Positions 13,001 through 24,851 of a stretch of DNA of 64,000 nt are shown here, one piece after another (position 1 is the first letter of the stretch; each line of letters begins with the position of its first letter). This DNA is from Homalodisca vitripennis. Its lineage: Eukaryota > Arthropoda > Insecta > Hemiptera > Cicadellidae. Both the position numbers and the translations under genes were made by a program. Location: NCBI RefSeq assembly GCF_021130785.1, contig NC_060209.1, positions 24,180,001 through 24,244,000 of the forward strand, in the 5' to 3' direction. A model generated the notes under the pieces. The model had not been told where the DNA came from, ran no database searches, and saw only the letters and a program-made list of their open reading frames with translations.

Positions 13001-13129
13001 GATAACTTTTAATTTCTAAAATTCATTACTAATGAATTTAAAAAAAACTGCTATATATTATTACTACTTGCTTATAATTTATATTCAGAACTAGCAGTTA
13101 CATGTGGCTTCATCTGCAACTGCGTTTTG
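10033..13129. other. No recognised gene; one imperfect direct repeat
   Basis: A block of about 50 bp around TTTACTTATATCCTTTTCTTAG occurs twice in the same orientation (about 10678-10732 and 10948-11002), roughly 270 bp apart, which suggests a partly decayed duplication. A GC-richer section at 10140-10640 and an 80-codon open frame at 11985-12227, which ends close to a GTAAGT, show no similarity I recognise. Confidence 0.45.
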
Positions 13130-14200
13130 AAAAGCTGCTGGTCTCGAAGTTCGGTTCTGCAGCCTTAAAAGGCTCCCGGAATGAGAGTTACATTATGTCA
13201 CTGCGATCATGAACTCCTGTATCTATCTCGGACATTTTCCAACATCCTGGAAGTTGGGTAAGCTAGTACTTATTGCCAAAGTTGGCAAGGACCTGGTCTA
13301 ATCTGAAAAATACAAGCCGATTTCCGTACTCCTGACCCTGTATCCGTGAACTTTTAATGAGGTTTATTCTGGCCAGGCTCTTTGAGGAATAATCGGTGAG
13401 GCTTTCGTCAGGGGCACTCTGCAACCCTCCAGCTGGCTAGGGTTATCACTACTCTTGTAGAGAATTTAAGTATCTCTCCTTCTTGACTAGACGCCACTTC
13501 TTTGTATCTTTTGGAACCTCCACTTCCTACTTACGACCAGAGAAGATGATGTGCCACAGGGTGCGGTTCTTCGGCCGATCTTCTTCCTGTGGAATATTAA
13601 TAACATGTCTCTGTGTGATTATTATTATTATTTCATCTCTACTGCGATCCAGCTACATCAATCTTGCTCTTAAATGCATCTTAAAGTGGATCTGCTATCT
13701 CCTTAGTTCACTTTTTAGTGGATCAAGATCAATACGAAAAATGTAAGGCGATCTGCTTCACCTGGAAGGACTATGGCCTGGTTCTTCGAGAAGTCCTTAC
13801 TATTCAAGGTGACAGACCAGAGTGGCTACGTCAACAAGATACCTCAGGATGATGCTTACCGGGCGGATCTCCACAGGTTTCTGCAACCCTCAGGATCCAG
13901 ACTGGCTGGGCGGCTTTCATTTATCTTGCTGCACTTTTCCATCGCTCTTTTCCGCTTGCTACCTTAACCAAGCTGCTCCTTTACACCTAGATCATACGGC
14001 CATCCGTCACCTAAGGCCCTGTGTTTTAAAAAGAGCTGGCCGCTACCCCCATGAAACAGCCCGAACCATTCCAACATAGGGCTATTCGTTTTATATCTGG
14101 AACCCCTGGGTTTGTTCGGATCAATGATGAGTTCTCTTGGTATCCAGACATTAGGAGACTACATAAAGGCGCAAGTTTGGCACCTGAAACTGAAATATTT
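13130..14200 (+). mobile_element. Decayed Jockey-type non-LTR retrotransposon (RT remnant)
   Basis: Conceptual translation in shifting frames recovers the order of a non-LTR reverse transcriptase. First comes PTSWKLGKLVLIAKVGKD (about 13232-13292; the usual P..WK.a.v..I.K.GK), then KPISVL. Motif B follows as DVPQGAVLRPIFFLWNINNM (about 13537-13610; the usual VPQGavLgP.lf). A KCKAICFTW segment (about 13742) is next. Near the end, IRFISGTPGFVRINDEF and WYPDIRRLHK (about 14070-14165) match the thumb and C-terminal part of Jockey-clade ORF2. The catalytic YADD is no longer visible where expected (about 13620). Many stops and indels make this an old, inactive fragment. Ends were not defined; no poly-A or target duplication was seen. 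Confidence 0.72.
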
Positions 14201-15660
14201 TTCTTCTTATTTAATATTTTTTAAGAATAAACTTACAAAAAAGGTACCAAAGGACCCGATAGAGTATTAATTTAAGAATTTTACTACTTACATTTGCTGT
14301 CATAGAGCTTGTGACCCCAAACTCAGTTGCCTTTTCCTAGAACTAATACGAATTGAAATTTCTAGGTTCTTCCTGGGGAGTCATCTGAGCTACCGATTTC
14401 AAGGTCATACAGACAATACAATATTTCAGCAATGACCTGTCCGGTATTTTAAATAGTTTTTATTTGTAACTAAGTTATTATTTATATGCCTCAATATGTA
14501 TTTATTTAAATATATGTGTTACACATATTACTGTAAAAAAGGATATCGCTTACAAAAGGTTTTCCTCAATATGAAGCACTATGACATTTAATATTTCATG
14601 CAACAACGCTGCTACCAAATTTCATACACTTTTACTGTGAAATATGGCAAAAAGAACAGATTTTAATTTTAGATAGGTGCCAACCCACAACAACAAATCC
14701 GTTTCATTTGGTATCAGAATTCAGCCTGAATGGTGAATTTAAATTGTATTTATTTTATCTGTGTACGATGGAAACATTGAATCGGCTTCAATAGACGGAA
14801 CAGAAATTTCGCCTGATTTCCTCTTGCAGAAAAAGTAATTTATTTTATGGAAGATTAAAAAAATGTATTAAATAGAAAGTTTTTAGTTTAAGTATTTATA
14901 AGTTTTATATATTTTTTCGAAGTATATTATTGCTTGGTATTACTAAATATAGTTTTCGCTGTGTCGGTATTTTACGTTTGGTTCGTAAACTTACGTAAAG
15001 TATTTTATAAATTTTTAGCACCTGGTATATTTTATATGGATATTTTTTTCTGTCAACCATCTTATGTGTTTATGTTCAGTATTATATTAAACTTTAAATC
15101 ATTTTATTTTAATACATTATCTATTCAGTAACCTTATAATCATTTCATAGAAATATGAAATTGGATAATTATAATAATATAATAATAATTTATAGTACAT
15201 ATATTTTACGTTAATATTGAAATGTTACTAAAAAAGAGAATAATTTATATATTATTTCATTTATATTATGATTTCAACATTGAGTTTAATTATGTTAAGT
15301 TTAATATAGCACTACTTAGTATTAAGAATGTCTGAACAGATGAGTTAAGAAAAATAGTGTTCTTTGGAGTATCTTTTCAATAACACTTTGAAAAGGCGTT
15401 GTTTTGTACTGGATTGAGATAGAGACCTCTAGTCTGTGGCATTGTTCTTCTTTTATAAAGACCTTTAAAATCAAGTGTCATTTGATGGGGGTTTGCATTT
15501 AAAAATGTTGACTTGACCCCCAACCTCCAATTTATCGGATTTTATGTAAAATGAACTGAAAAATTTTATAAAATACGTTTCAGACCTCTAAGACAATCCA
15601 TCTCTGAGATTTAAGACATAATATGCAAAATTCGCTCCCGAAAAACATGCATTGTTTAAA
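14201..15660. other. AT-rich DNA, no gene seen
   Basis: No recognisable feature. A 65-codon Phe/Leu-rich open frame at 14934-15131 looks like chance. Confidence 0.5.
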
Positions 15661-15795
15661 TGTTGAAGATGGAGCTTATATTGGCTACTGTTAACTTAAT
15701 TACATTTAAAAACTTAAACCAATAGTTAAAACTTTTATTTTTGTGCATAAGATAGCAAGGCTATCTTATTCAGAGACATCATAAAAGTAAATACA
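15661..15795 (-). mobile_element. PLE 3'-end remnant, family B, copy 1
   Basis: Clearly homologous to 38073-38207 in the same orientation; both share TTGTTGAA/TATGGAG-like starts, AAACTTTTATTTTTGTG and GATAGCAAGG. On the minus strand the copy at 38 kb reads CTGACGA, hairpin, GAAA, the arrangement of PLE 3' UTRs. Here the hairpin has become a perfect 10-bp stem (ATAAGATAGC-AAG-GCTATCTTAT, 15747-15769), while the GAAA following it is lost. No coding part remains. Confidence 0.6.
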
Positions 15796-16539
15796 ATAAG
15801 TAAATTTGATTTTAAATAATAGCTAAGGATATGTGATTTTAATATTAATTTCTCCTGTGTGGCGTAGTGTGTAAACAAAATTACATTATTACTGAAATTA
15901 TACTATATAAATTTGGAATGCTATTTTTGTAACCTCCGTGGATGTAATATTGAATTTTATATAGGTTCATCTTCTTGATTTAATTAATCTGTTTTGTTTG
16001 TTTGATTTATTTAATATGACTCCCATTCATTTAAATATCTAGGTGTGTTAACATGTTTTAATATTTTTGAGTTTTCCTTTGATATAGTGTGTCCAGTAAT
16101 TGATGCAGTGGTTTGCGACGGCTTGTTTTTCTTTTCTGTTGAATTTAAAGTGGGAATAATGTTCTTTATATAACAGAACTTGTACAGATTTTAATTCTGG
16201 AGAAAATAATGAGAATGATATAGGCATAAGCATTCAAAAAGTTTAAAAATAATATTTAATTCAATAAACACACACGAAAATTATACAGAAAGTGCAATAT
16301 TTCTTTATTAAATAATCAATAACACTGAATGACAATAATTTATAACTGACTGAAGATTAATACCTTTTCGCAGTTTTACTCGAAGCTTTTATCTGAAGGA
16401 CACATTTTTTGTTGGAGAAATGAGATTTTCTTACGACTTACATAATTAGTTTTACTAAACATGTCGTTGTCAAAGATAGGAGTCAGGAACATTCAACACA
16501 GACGGAGCTCTTAGATTGAGGATTGTAAGTGCAAGGTTA
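15796..16539. other. AT-rich DNA, no gene seen
   Basis: No recognisable feature. Confidence 0.5.
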
Positions 16540-16812
16540 GTGATGTTTGACCTCACTTTGCGCTAATGGTACAGCTCTAAATAGTGCAACATTTTGCGCT
16601 AATGTTACAATTCTGAATAGTGCAATCTTTTACACCAGTGTTACAGATTTAAATAGTGCACAGTTTTGTGTTAATGTGGCAGTTCCACATAGTGAATCAC
16701 TTCGTGCTATTTTTACACTTTCAAATAAGGCATCATTTTGTGCTAAGTTACATTTTCAAACAGTGCACCATTTGGTGCTAATATTGCATTTCAAAATAGT
16801 GCACCATTTAGG
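16540..16812 (+). repeat. 36-bp minisatellite inside an open frame
   Basis: Seven degenerate copies of a 36-bp unit carrying AATAGTGCA and TTTTGYGCTAATGTTACA; anchors fall at 16580, 16616, 16652, 16688, 16724, 16759 and 16795. Because 36 is divisible by 3, a 140-codon frame (16547-16969) stays open and reads as 12-residue repeats (LNSATFCANVTI, LNSAIFYTSVTD, LNSAQFCVNVAV). One unit of 35 bp shifts the register in the later copies, so the protein repeat breaks while the DNA repeat continues. This favours a DNA minisatellite over a conserved repeat protein. Confidence 0.85.
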
Positions 16813-17154
16813 AAGTTATAAATCTCATAGTAGAGCAGCAGCAGCATGTCGTACGAGTATTTTTAAGAAAATGTATTGGTTTTCTTCCTGTCTTTCTCTT
16901 TGCAACGCCTTGAATGATTTTTATCCAAGTTCAATGTTCCGATTTGTGATTCAGCTGGATAGCATATGAGTTTAGTGCATACAAGTGTTGAGCGGAGAGA
17001 GCGTATGATTTCCTCACTTGATAATGGTAAATATGAACTCTACCTGGTAAAAACATGATGAGGCTATGGCTGACTTATATCATTGCCTACTACGGCATAC
17101 ATGAGTTATGGCCCCGTGTGGTACTCCTCTCTAAATATTTTCGAATACTTCCTG

Positions 17155-17156
<2 letters not shown>

Positions 17157-17219
<63 letters not shown>
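17157..17219. repeat. (TA)n array
   Basis: About 31 uninterrupted TA units. Confidence 0.97.
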
Positions 17220-17221
<2 letters not shown>

Positions 17222-20200
17222 TTGAATTTGAATATATGAGTGACAAGTATGATAACTCCCAGTAACATCCATTAATTTCCATATAAGTTATAAGGTACTT
17301 TTGAATAATTTTAAGGTTCCAGTACATCGTCTTAAGTCCAAATACAGTACCTATGAAATATTACGTGCAGCGATGAGTCATAATTTGTTGAATTAATAAT
17401 ATTTTGCAGTCCTTACTTAATATTCTATAAAAGCTATAATTTTGATATAACTTGTTAGTCTTAAGAATGTTTCGTTCTTCTACACTAAAAATGTTGTTCA
17501 ACATAATTTATGAACATATCTATTTAACGTTCCATTTATAATTGCCCCTTTACAAATTAATTCATGTATCTCAGGTTAACAATTTTACGCTACATCAAAA
17601 TGTTTCAGTATAGGTTTGAAAAAATCTTATTTACACAATTCATAATGCGTGTTTTTTTGTTTTAAAAATTACCTAACCTTACAAAATTTTACTAAAGTTA
17701 AATTTATTGAGGTTACTATAAGAAAATCATTAGATTTAAGAAAGTTTTTTAGGTGTAAAATTTTATAACAAAAACAGTTTTAAATGATTCAAAACAAATA
17801 ATAGGAATATACAAGATGCCTCAATCATAAGTTAAATTTCTCTCCATCTAGATTTAAAATAAACGTTTTACTACTTTGGCAAGTAGTATAATAATAATGA
17901 TTATACATTTTTACACATATAATTGATGATGTAATGACGATTTATTGGTTGTATCCGTTCAACAATATCAAAATTAGATTCAGATCATAATTCTTCATTT
18001 TATGGATTTTGTGTTTTATATCTGCTGAATTATATTATTTTAATATAAGTTTCTAATTTATGGAAAAATAAATTAAGAAATAAAATTTTAGATTCAGACC
18101 TTTAGTTCCACTTAATTTCCCATATTTTGAGAAACTTAACATGTAAATGACAAGTGACGAAAACTGTCAATAGTCTGGACAGTCAATATTTCCCTACTGC
18201 ACTCCAAATGCATGGAACGTTTTGTACAAAGAGGCATGTTAATTATATTTCTATCACCAATATAACATTTTACATAAAAATATAAAGATTTTTATTGGTT
18301 TGTTGAACATAACAGAGCTTGTAACTGACACTTGACTGTAAACTGCCAGCTCGCCTCTACACTGTCAAATGATTTACACATTACCATAAATATTGCCTCC
18401 TTCCTCTCCGTGTATATGAAACAGCGGTACACTTATTTCACTAGTATAAATATAAGTGGACAAAATATTAACGGTGTACCATTTTTAAATATACAGCACC
18501 ACGTGATGTGTTTTTCTTTTTTGGCCATAAGAAATTGTTTTGTACAACATGTATCAAAAACACGTATGGATCATGCGTGTCTCTTAATAGGATTTGGCTG
18601 AGGGTTAGGATAGCCTAAATTTCTAATGAATATCCCAAAAAGATTCTACCCTTTAATTATTTTAATAACACTGTTTGTTTGGTGGAACTTGAAGTCTAAA
18701 AAGTAAAAGTTCAAGTGTGGCGATGGTGCATGTATGTACAGGGATTTAGCTGAGCAACATGAATATTAGAGAGGGACAACCCGAGAGCTATTGACGAAAT
18801 GTTGTACATTTTGCTATCATTCAATGATCTGCCAAACTTCTCTTATGTCTGTCTATCTATTTTCTATAAAATATCTTAAGTACGATTTACTGTAATAAAA
18901 ACTTTTTTAATATCATCATTTTTCAAATATAATATTCTCAATATTTGTGATGGTTTATTCCTCTCTGTGGGGTTGTTAAAAGCGTTAGAGTAGCTTAATA
19001 ACTTGCGGGATAATTTAAGAAAGATTTAATCTGTGAACTAACATTCCCAGAATTTTTATTTCTACAAAGTTTAGAATAAGTTTAATGACGCACCTAAGTT
19101 TTATTTTATTGCGGTTCATTAAAACTTATCAATACGGGGTAAAAAAATTTTTTTCTGCCCGTGCGCTGCAAGAGTATTTTTGGCCTTTCTGAAGGGTAAC
19201 TCGAGGGATATATGGACTATACGATAAATGTTGCATACAAACTTCAGCAAGTCTTATATGTGTAACGTGGTCCGGCATACTTCTACGACGTTACTTTTTT
19301 ATATCTAAGTAAAATATTGTAAGTTTTTAAAACTGATTTCCACACTACACAATTGAATTGGAATATTATTGAATTACAATGTTTTATTGTATCACATAAT
19401 ACATCTCGTCGCACGTTTATATGTTGGTTGACTGTACTTTTTTTAATATTTGCTTGCACTTATATTAAGAAAGCTTAAATATAACACTACACTTATTTAA
19501 TTTTATAACATTTAGAAATGCCAGTAACATTTAAGTTAGAACTTATAAAACTTGAAATTTCATAACGCAAAAAGTAACATATTTGGATGTATAATGTATT
19601 ATGAAACTTTAATTCTCTTATACCTATTTTAAATGTTCAAAAAAGTAAAATTTGTACTTCAGAAACAGTTATGTGAGCGGATTTTAAAAAGGTTTTCATA
19701 TAACCTTACTGTCCGTGCATTTCAGCAGGAAATTGTGTGCAAAGCCGCGTGTAATTCCCTATAGTTATATCAAATAATATGAAACAATAAACATTATGAT
19801 TATGATACATTTGTAGGCATAGCAAATCGCTTTGTTTAATTTTGAAGACAGTTGGATACACTTAGGACATAATGAAATGTCCTAATGTGATGTGTGTGGG
19901 TGTGAATGTTTTTTTTTTTTTTTTGTTTAGTCGGAAAAAGTGCTATGATCTTTTATAAACTATGATGCAGTTGTTTTTAGGGACAGAAATAACATATAGT
20001 AATAATTTACTATTATCTGTTCTCTTTTTTTCAATTATTCATATTTTCTAGTGTTTGATTTTAAAATTCTATACTATAAAAAGTAATATCACAAGGGCTA
20101 AGTTAATTTAATGACTACCAAGTTGGAACGTTGCCAACAGTTACAAGTGTAATGGGAGATGCTAGTAATTGACTGGGGAGGTCAGAGTCTATGAGGCCCT

Positions 20201-20962
20201 AACAGCATTACTGACCACAAGGGCGGATCAAAGGGCAAGGGCCTTGTCACCATTTGCATGGAAATTGCCCTTTATGTATCAGCAAGTTCCCGTAACGTCA
20301 AACTGCAACAAACATACTCCCTCCATCTTATACCAAAGTACTGAAACCATAACAATACTTGTTATCGTTGTTTGTGTTCATTTAACATTGTATAAGAATA
20401 CGTAGAATATTTATTGCACTTTTTTCGGTATAGGTGAAAATGTTTTTTTAAATAAAACATTACATCTAAATGTTATGGAAAAAATTTATTAGTTACTCTA
20501 AAGTTTAATATAGAGAGTAAAAATACAGTAGCAAAAATTTTAATAAATACGAACTTAAATTGTGAATATGACAAGTTAAATATAGACTTGGGTTTTTTGA
20601 GGGTGTGTTGTGAATCTAATCTATGTTTGCGTGTGGGTTACGTTATATTTTAGGAGCAGTTTCTTGAACCCTACATGCATTAATTTATAGGAAGCAGTTT
20701 TTATAATACGTTTTTGGTACTAAAAGACAAAATAATTTGGTATACATGAAAATTCTTTAAATTTGAGAATTAAATAGTATATTTTTATTTATTTTTGTGA
20801 GGGGAACCGCATTTCTACAGAAAGAACTACAGGTATTTTATGTCAGTAGTTCTAATAGAAAAAACTTAAGTAACAATTTTTTACAAGATTCCATTTAAAA
20901 GTGAATAAATTATAGACTTATACCTTGTAAAGCGATAACTTTTAGGTTCAAAACTAGTTTCT
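17220..20962. other. No recognised gene
   Basis: AT-rich. It holds a near-perfect palindrome at 19134-19162 (ACGGG, A7, T7, CCCGT), a T-rich run at about 19911-19924, and a short GC-richer strip at 20160-20290. The string ATTTGGCTGAGGGTTAG (about 18592) recurs in similar form near 29347, hinting at an unclassified dispersed repeat. Confidence 0.45.
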
Positions 20963-20970
20963 GCTCACGT
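20963..20970. repeat. hAT target-site duplication, left
   Basis: GCTCACGT immediately precedes the left terminus and is repeated at 24844-24851. Its length of 8 bp is the hallmark of hAT insertions. On the right the first G is shared with the last base of the inverted repeat, so strictly 7 bp lie outside the right end. Confidence 0.8.
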
Positions 20971-23900
20971 CAGGGCCGGCCCTAGCGAATTTTATAGTGT
21001 AAAGCAAACAGTAGTTTTGGCGCCCCCCCCCGATTAACCGTCATACACTACACCGTAGAACGGTAAATGTCAAAATACCTTGTACCCAAATAGTAAAACA
21101 AAGGGGAACAAATTAGGAGAAAAAAAATAGCTGACAAAACCAGAGTTTTTTATTTACCAGTGTTCATTTACAAATACAGTGACACATTGTAGACTACAAT
21201 TACGATACATTACATTATTAAGTTTAAGTTATGTGATGTATGATGGAAAATACAAATCGTCTACAATCAATATTGTGTGTACAAGTCATTGTTAAACGTC
21301 AGGTTGTATTACAGACAATTCAAATTAAAAAATAATAGCCTAATAATTACAATTAAGCTACTCAATGTTGCAATTAAAAAGGAATTCGTCTGGCTTTTAA
21401 TTTTGAAAACTCTTGCACTAGAATGTCCGTTTCCATTTCATTTAGGGCATCATTTTCATTCGCCAAGGTTGCTAGAACCACTTAAGTGTTCTTGGCTCAA
21501 ATTTGATCGTAGGTAAGTTTTTATCAGTTTTTAATTTGGAAAAACTTCTTTCGCCACTGGCCACGGGATACTGGCAGCGTTAACAAGATTCTCAATGCTA
21601 CAAAAATATTTGGAAAAGTATCCACATAACCACGTTTGGTTATAAAAGACAACGCTCCAGCTGGTGACTTGTAGGGGGCAGCATCATTGGTCCAAAGATT
21701 TGAAGCTCATCATCAAACAGCTCATCTCCGTTAATGTCATATTCTTTTGGTTTGTCATCTCCATCACCACCGCTCAAAACTGTTTCAAGGTGTTTGCAGG
21801 CTTTCTTTAACTCTGATTCACTCCATGCTTTTCCTAAGCTAGCAATATCATATAGAAATTTAAAACCTTCACTATGGTTTTCCATTAGTTCAAATCTCTC
21901 CTTTAACGAGGATATTGCTCTATCAAGCACAACAAAGAAGAAATTTACTTTAAAACAAATCTTTACCAGAACTTGCAGCTTCATCTTCACTCTCGTAAGA
22001 AAATTGTTTTTTAACTCTTCTTGGTCTAACTGTTTTTTCTTGTTCAAAGTCACCTGCAACATCAATTTTTTCTGCAAGTTCCTTTGCATCAGTAATGACG
22101 CTGTTTAGTCCTTCTTCAGATCTCATAGTTTCCAAAAATGATTTTACACTCTTAAGAAGATCTATTGAACTTTGAAGATCATTTGTGACCTTTTGCAACA
22201 GTTTACTAACCATGTTTGTTTTATACAGGATCTCATGCCAAGTTACAATACAACACAGAAACTTTAAGCTTTGCAGTTTTTTTTTACTAGTCCTACGGCA
22301 GTATGTCTACACAAATGCATTAAGGTTCTTGTCTTGAGAAGCTTCATATAATGCATCATATACTTCTTCAATATGGTACCTCAAGGGTAATAATGCCTCA
22401 ATTCTACTTTCCCACCTAGTGTTGCAGAGTGGTTTGACTGTTAGACTCGAAACGTTTTTTCAGAAAAATACTCCATCTTTGAGTAGAACTAGAAAAAAAG
22501 TTATATATTTCTTGTATGGTGCTGAAACAGTCTAGTGCACTATTGCAAGACAGAGCTGCATCGTTAATTACCAAGTTCAGGAAGTGGTTTTCCACATGGA
22601 ACATAAAATGCTCTAGGATTTAGATCAAGGATCCTCTTCTGAACCTCCAACATGCTTTCCCTTCATTGCCGAACCATTATCATAGCCCTGACCCCTCATG
22701 TTTTTTAAAGGAATTCCTCGTTCCTTTAGTTCTTTCAATAATGCTTCTGTGAGACCTTCACCTGATGAATCTTTAATAGGAATGAAACCTAAAAAATGTT
22801 CTTTAATTACCACATCTTCATTTTCAGTAATCTTCACAAATCTTATCACAAACGTCATTTGCTCAGTATGGCTAACGTCAGGAGTGCAGTCTAATATTAT
22901 CGAATAATATGTGGCTTGCTGTAGGTCTTTGCAAGATTTTATCTTGGATCTTGGCTGACAAGAACAGAATGAACTCGCTCTGGATATTTTTGCTCAAATA
23001 ATGAACGTGTGTTTCTTTTGATTGGATCCTTCTCACATGTTCAGCCCATAAAAACATCAAACTTTGCTATGTGTTCTACCAATTTTTAAAAAGTTTCCGT
23101 TGTTACGTTCAAAAAGAAACATCCTTTTTCCCTCGAAAGGCCAACCCCTGTGTCCCCAAAAACTGTACTATACACAGTAATCGTTTCAGAACTTGGTGCC
23201 AATGTTCAGTTTCAGCATGGATAATCTTTCATGTTCTTCATCAATAGTTTTGTTAAATCGTAAACGTACAGAGAGCTCACGCCAAAACGTACAGTTTTTA
23301 ACATGAGCAGAGGATTTCTCGTGACTGGTCAAAGTCTTGTGTAGGTTTTTGCCAGTCAGAATACCCTTGGTCACTAGCAAGAAGAGAATTCGTGTTTCCA
23401 AACAGTTTGCAAGGAAAACAAAATGCTGCATTTTTCGATATTGAGTATAGTACCCCAATTTCTGTGAACTTGTTCTCCGTTGCACAGCTTCCTTGTGTAA
23501 TGATTTGAAGAAAATCTCCTACCTTTACTGTCCGCAGGAAACTCTTTGTCAGTGACTTGCTGAGGCCCTCGTTCAACAAGCACTTTCCGTACCTCGTCAT
23601 TTATTTTGGGGTGGCCACTTCCCACAATCATTTGAAATCACAGGTAATGTGTTTGTGTCCTTGTTCGGTTCCTGGAAGACTAAACAAAACATTATAGTTG
23701 GCATCGTGGTGTAATCGCAAGAGATGTAATGATGTGTGATAACTCTGTTAAATTAACCCTTTTCAGGATTTCAAATATTTAATGCAATATTTATATCTAT
23801 ATTTTATTATAGTCTATAATAAATAGGCCTTCCTATTTAGGGTTAACTAAAATATAGTAAACATTTTTAAAACATCTTTTACACCTATCTATGTTATGGT

Positions 23901-24844
23901 GTATAAAATAAAAATTGGTTTAAATAAAAGTCAAATAAGGGCTTAAACATTTGTGTGTTTTTTTGTTTGCGGCCACCATATTGAAACGGTAGGCCTAATC
24001 ATATCATATTCATGATTAATAATCCAATTAAGTTGGCCGAGGTTATTTGCTGGACCTATTTACCCTAAAAATGCTAAGTAAGTTAAATAAGTCAACTTAC
24101 AATTTCAATGACTTGTTGACTATGCGTAACAACAGACGTAGATGAAGATGACGATGACATCACTGTATCAACTAATAAATCATCATCCACAACTTTGGTG
24201 GCGGCTACAGAATCGTCACAATCAATATTTGATGGTGGAAATGGTGTTTCTGTAGCTAGATAACTATGGAATTGACTGGTTGACGGTCCAGGCAGAACCT
24301 CAGATTCAGTTATTGGTAAATTATTGTCAACATCATGATCTAATTCGGTTGTCTCTACGCTTATTGATGCACTCGCACATAATGGTGGAATTTGTTAAAA
24401 ACCTTTGCAGTGCTTTACACTGCTTTTCATCTTCTTTAGATTGCTGCAACTTTCATTTGCGGTTAAATGCTCCAGATGTTTTTTTCTTACTCGAAATTTC
24501 GTGTTAATTAAAAACGGCATTAATTTTACAACTTACTACAGTACAACGCACATCAATGTAATTATATAAAAATAGTAAGACAGACAGCTGTCACGGCGAG
24601 GGTGCTTGCGAAGCGGCGCTAACAGTGACCGTAACGTAACTGCGAGACCTCAGACTGCGAACAGAAATAGACATATGAGTCATGCGGACGGTTCCATGTC
24701 ACTCGCGTAAGGGGTGGGGCGTGTGTATGGGGTAGCGGTGCAATAGTCAGTGCAGGGCGCACGTGCACAGCGCCCCCACGGCGCCCCTCTCCTCGCGGCG
24801 CCAACCGCAGCCGCGTAGTTCGCGTATATCACGGGCCGCCCCTG
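20971..24844 (-). mobile_element. hAT superfamily DNA transposon (ZMYM1/DUF4371 type), complete ends, dead gene
   Basis: A 3.87-kb element with terminal inverted repeats CAGGGCCGGCCC (20971-20982) and, on the other strand, CAGGGGCGGCCC (24833-24844), 11 of 12 identical. Both begin with the CAGGG typical of this hAT group. The matching 8-bp target duplication is present. Inside, one gene on the minus strand encodes a transposase with TTF-type zinc finger, DUF4371 region and C-terminal hAT dimerisation segment. The right end is strongly GC-rich (24600-24840). Complete ends plus a broken gene show that it inserted whole and decayed in place. Confidence 0.93.
21390..24521 (-). pseudogene. hAT transposase (TTF zinc finger, DUF4371, dimerisation domain)
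   Basis: Reading leftward. The first exon (about 24521-24101) opens with TSGAFNRK, like the SGA-x-x-RK start of ZMYM1-like transposases. Its splice donor ATT|GTAAGT faces an acceptor TTTGTTTAG|TC, giving an intron at 23680-24100. Exon 2 carries NDCGKWPP, then the zinc-finger segment AAFCFPCKLFG with GYSDWQKP and HEKSSAH. The RNase H-like core follows: ILDCTPDVSHTEQ with the first catalytic Asp (about 22890) and RGQGYDNGSAM with the second (about 22680). Then comes HFLNLVINDAA and YNFFSSSTQRW (about 22470-22590). The C-terminus shows remains of the GERSFSKLK dimerisation helix (about 21560-21500) and the SQE-LSG segment. At least four frameshifts interrupt it. Family assignment is firm; activity is excluded. 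Confidence 0.88.
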
Positions 24845-24851
24845 CTCACGT
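24844..24851. repeat. hAT target-site duplication, right
   Basis: GCTCACGT, matching 20963-20970. Confidence 0.8.
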
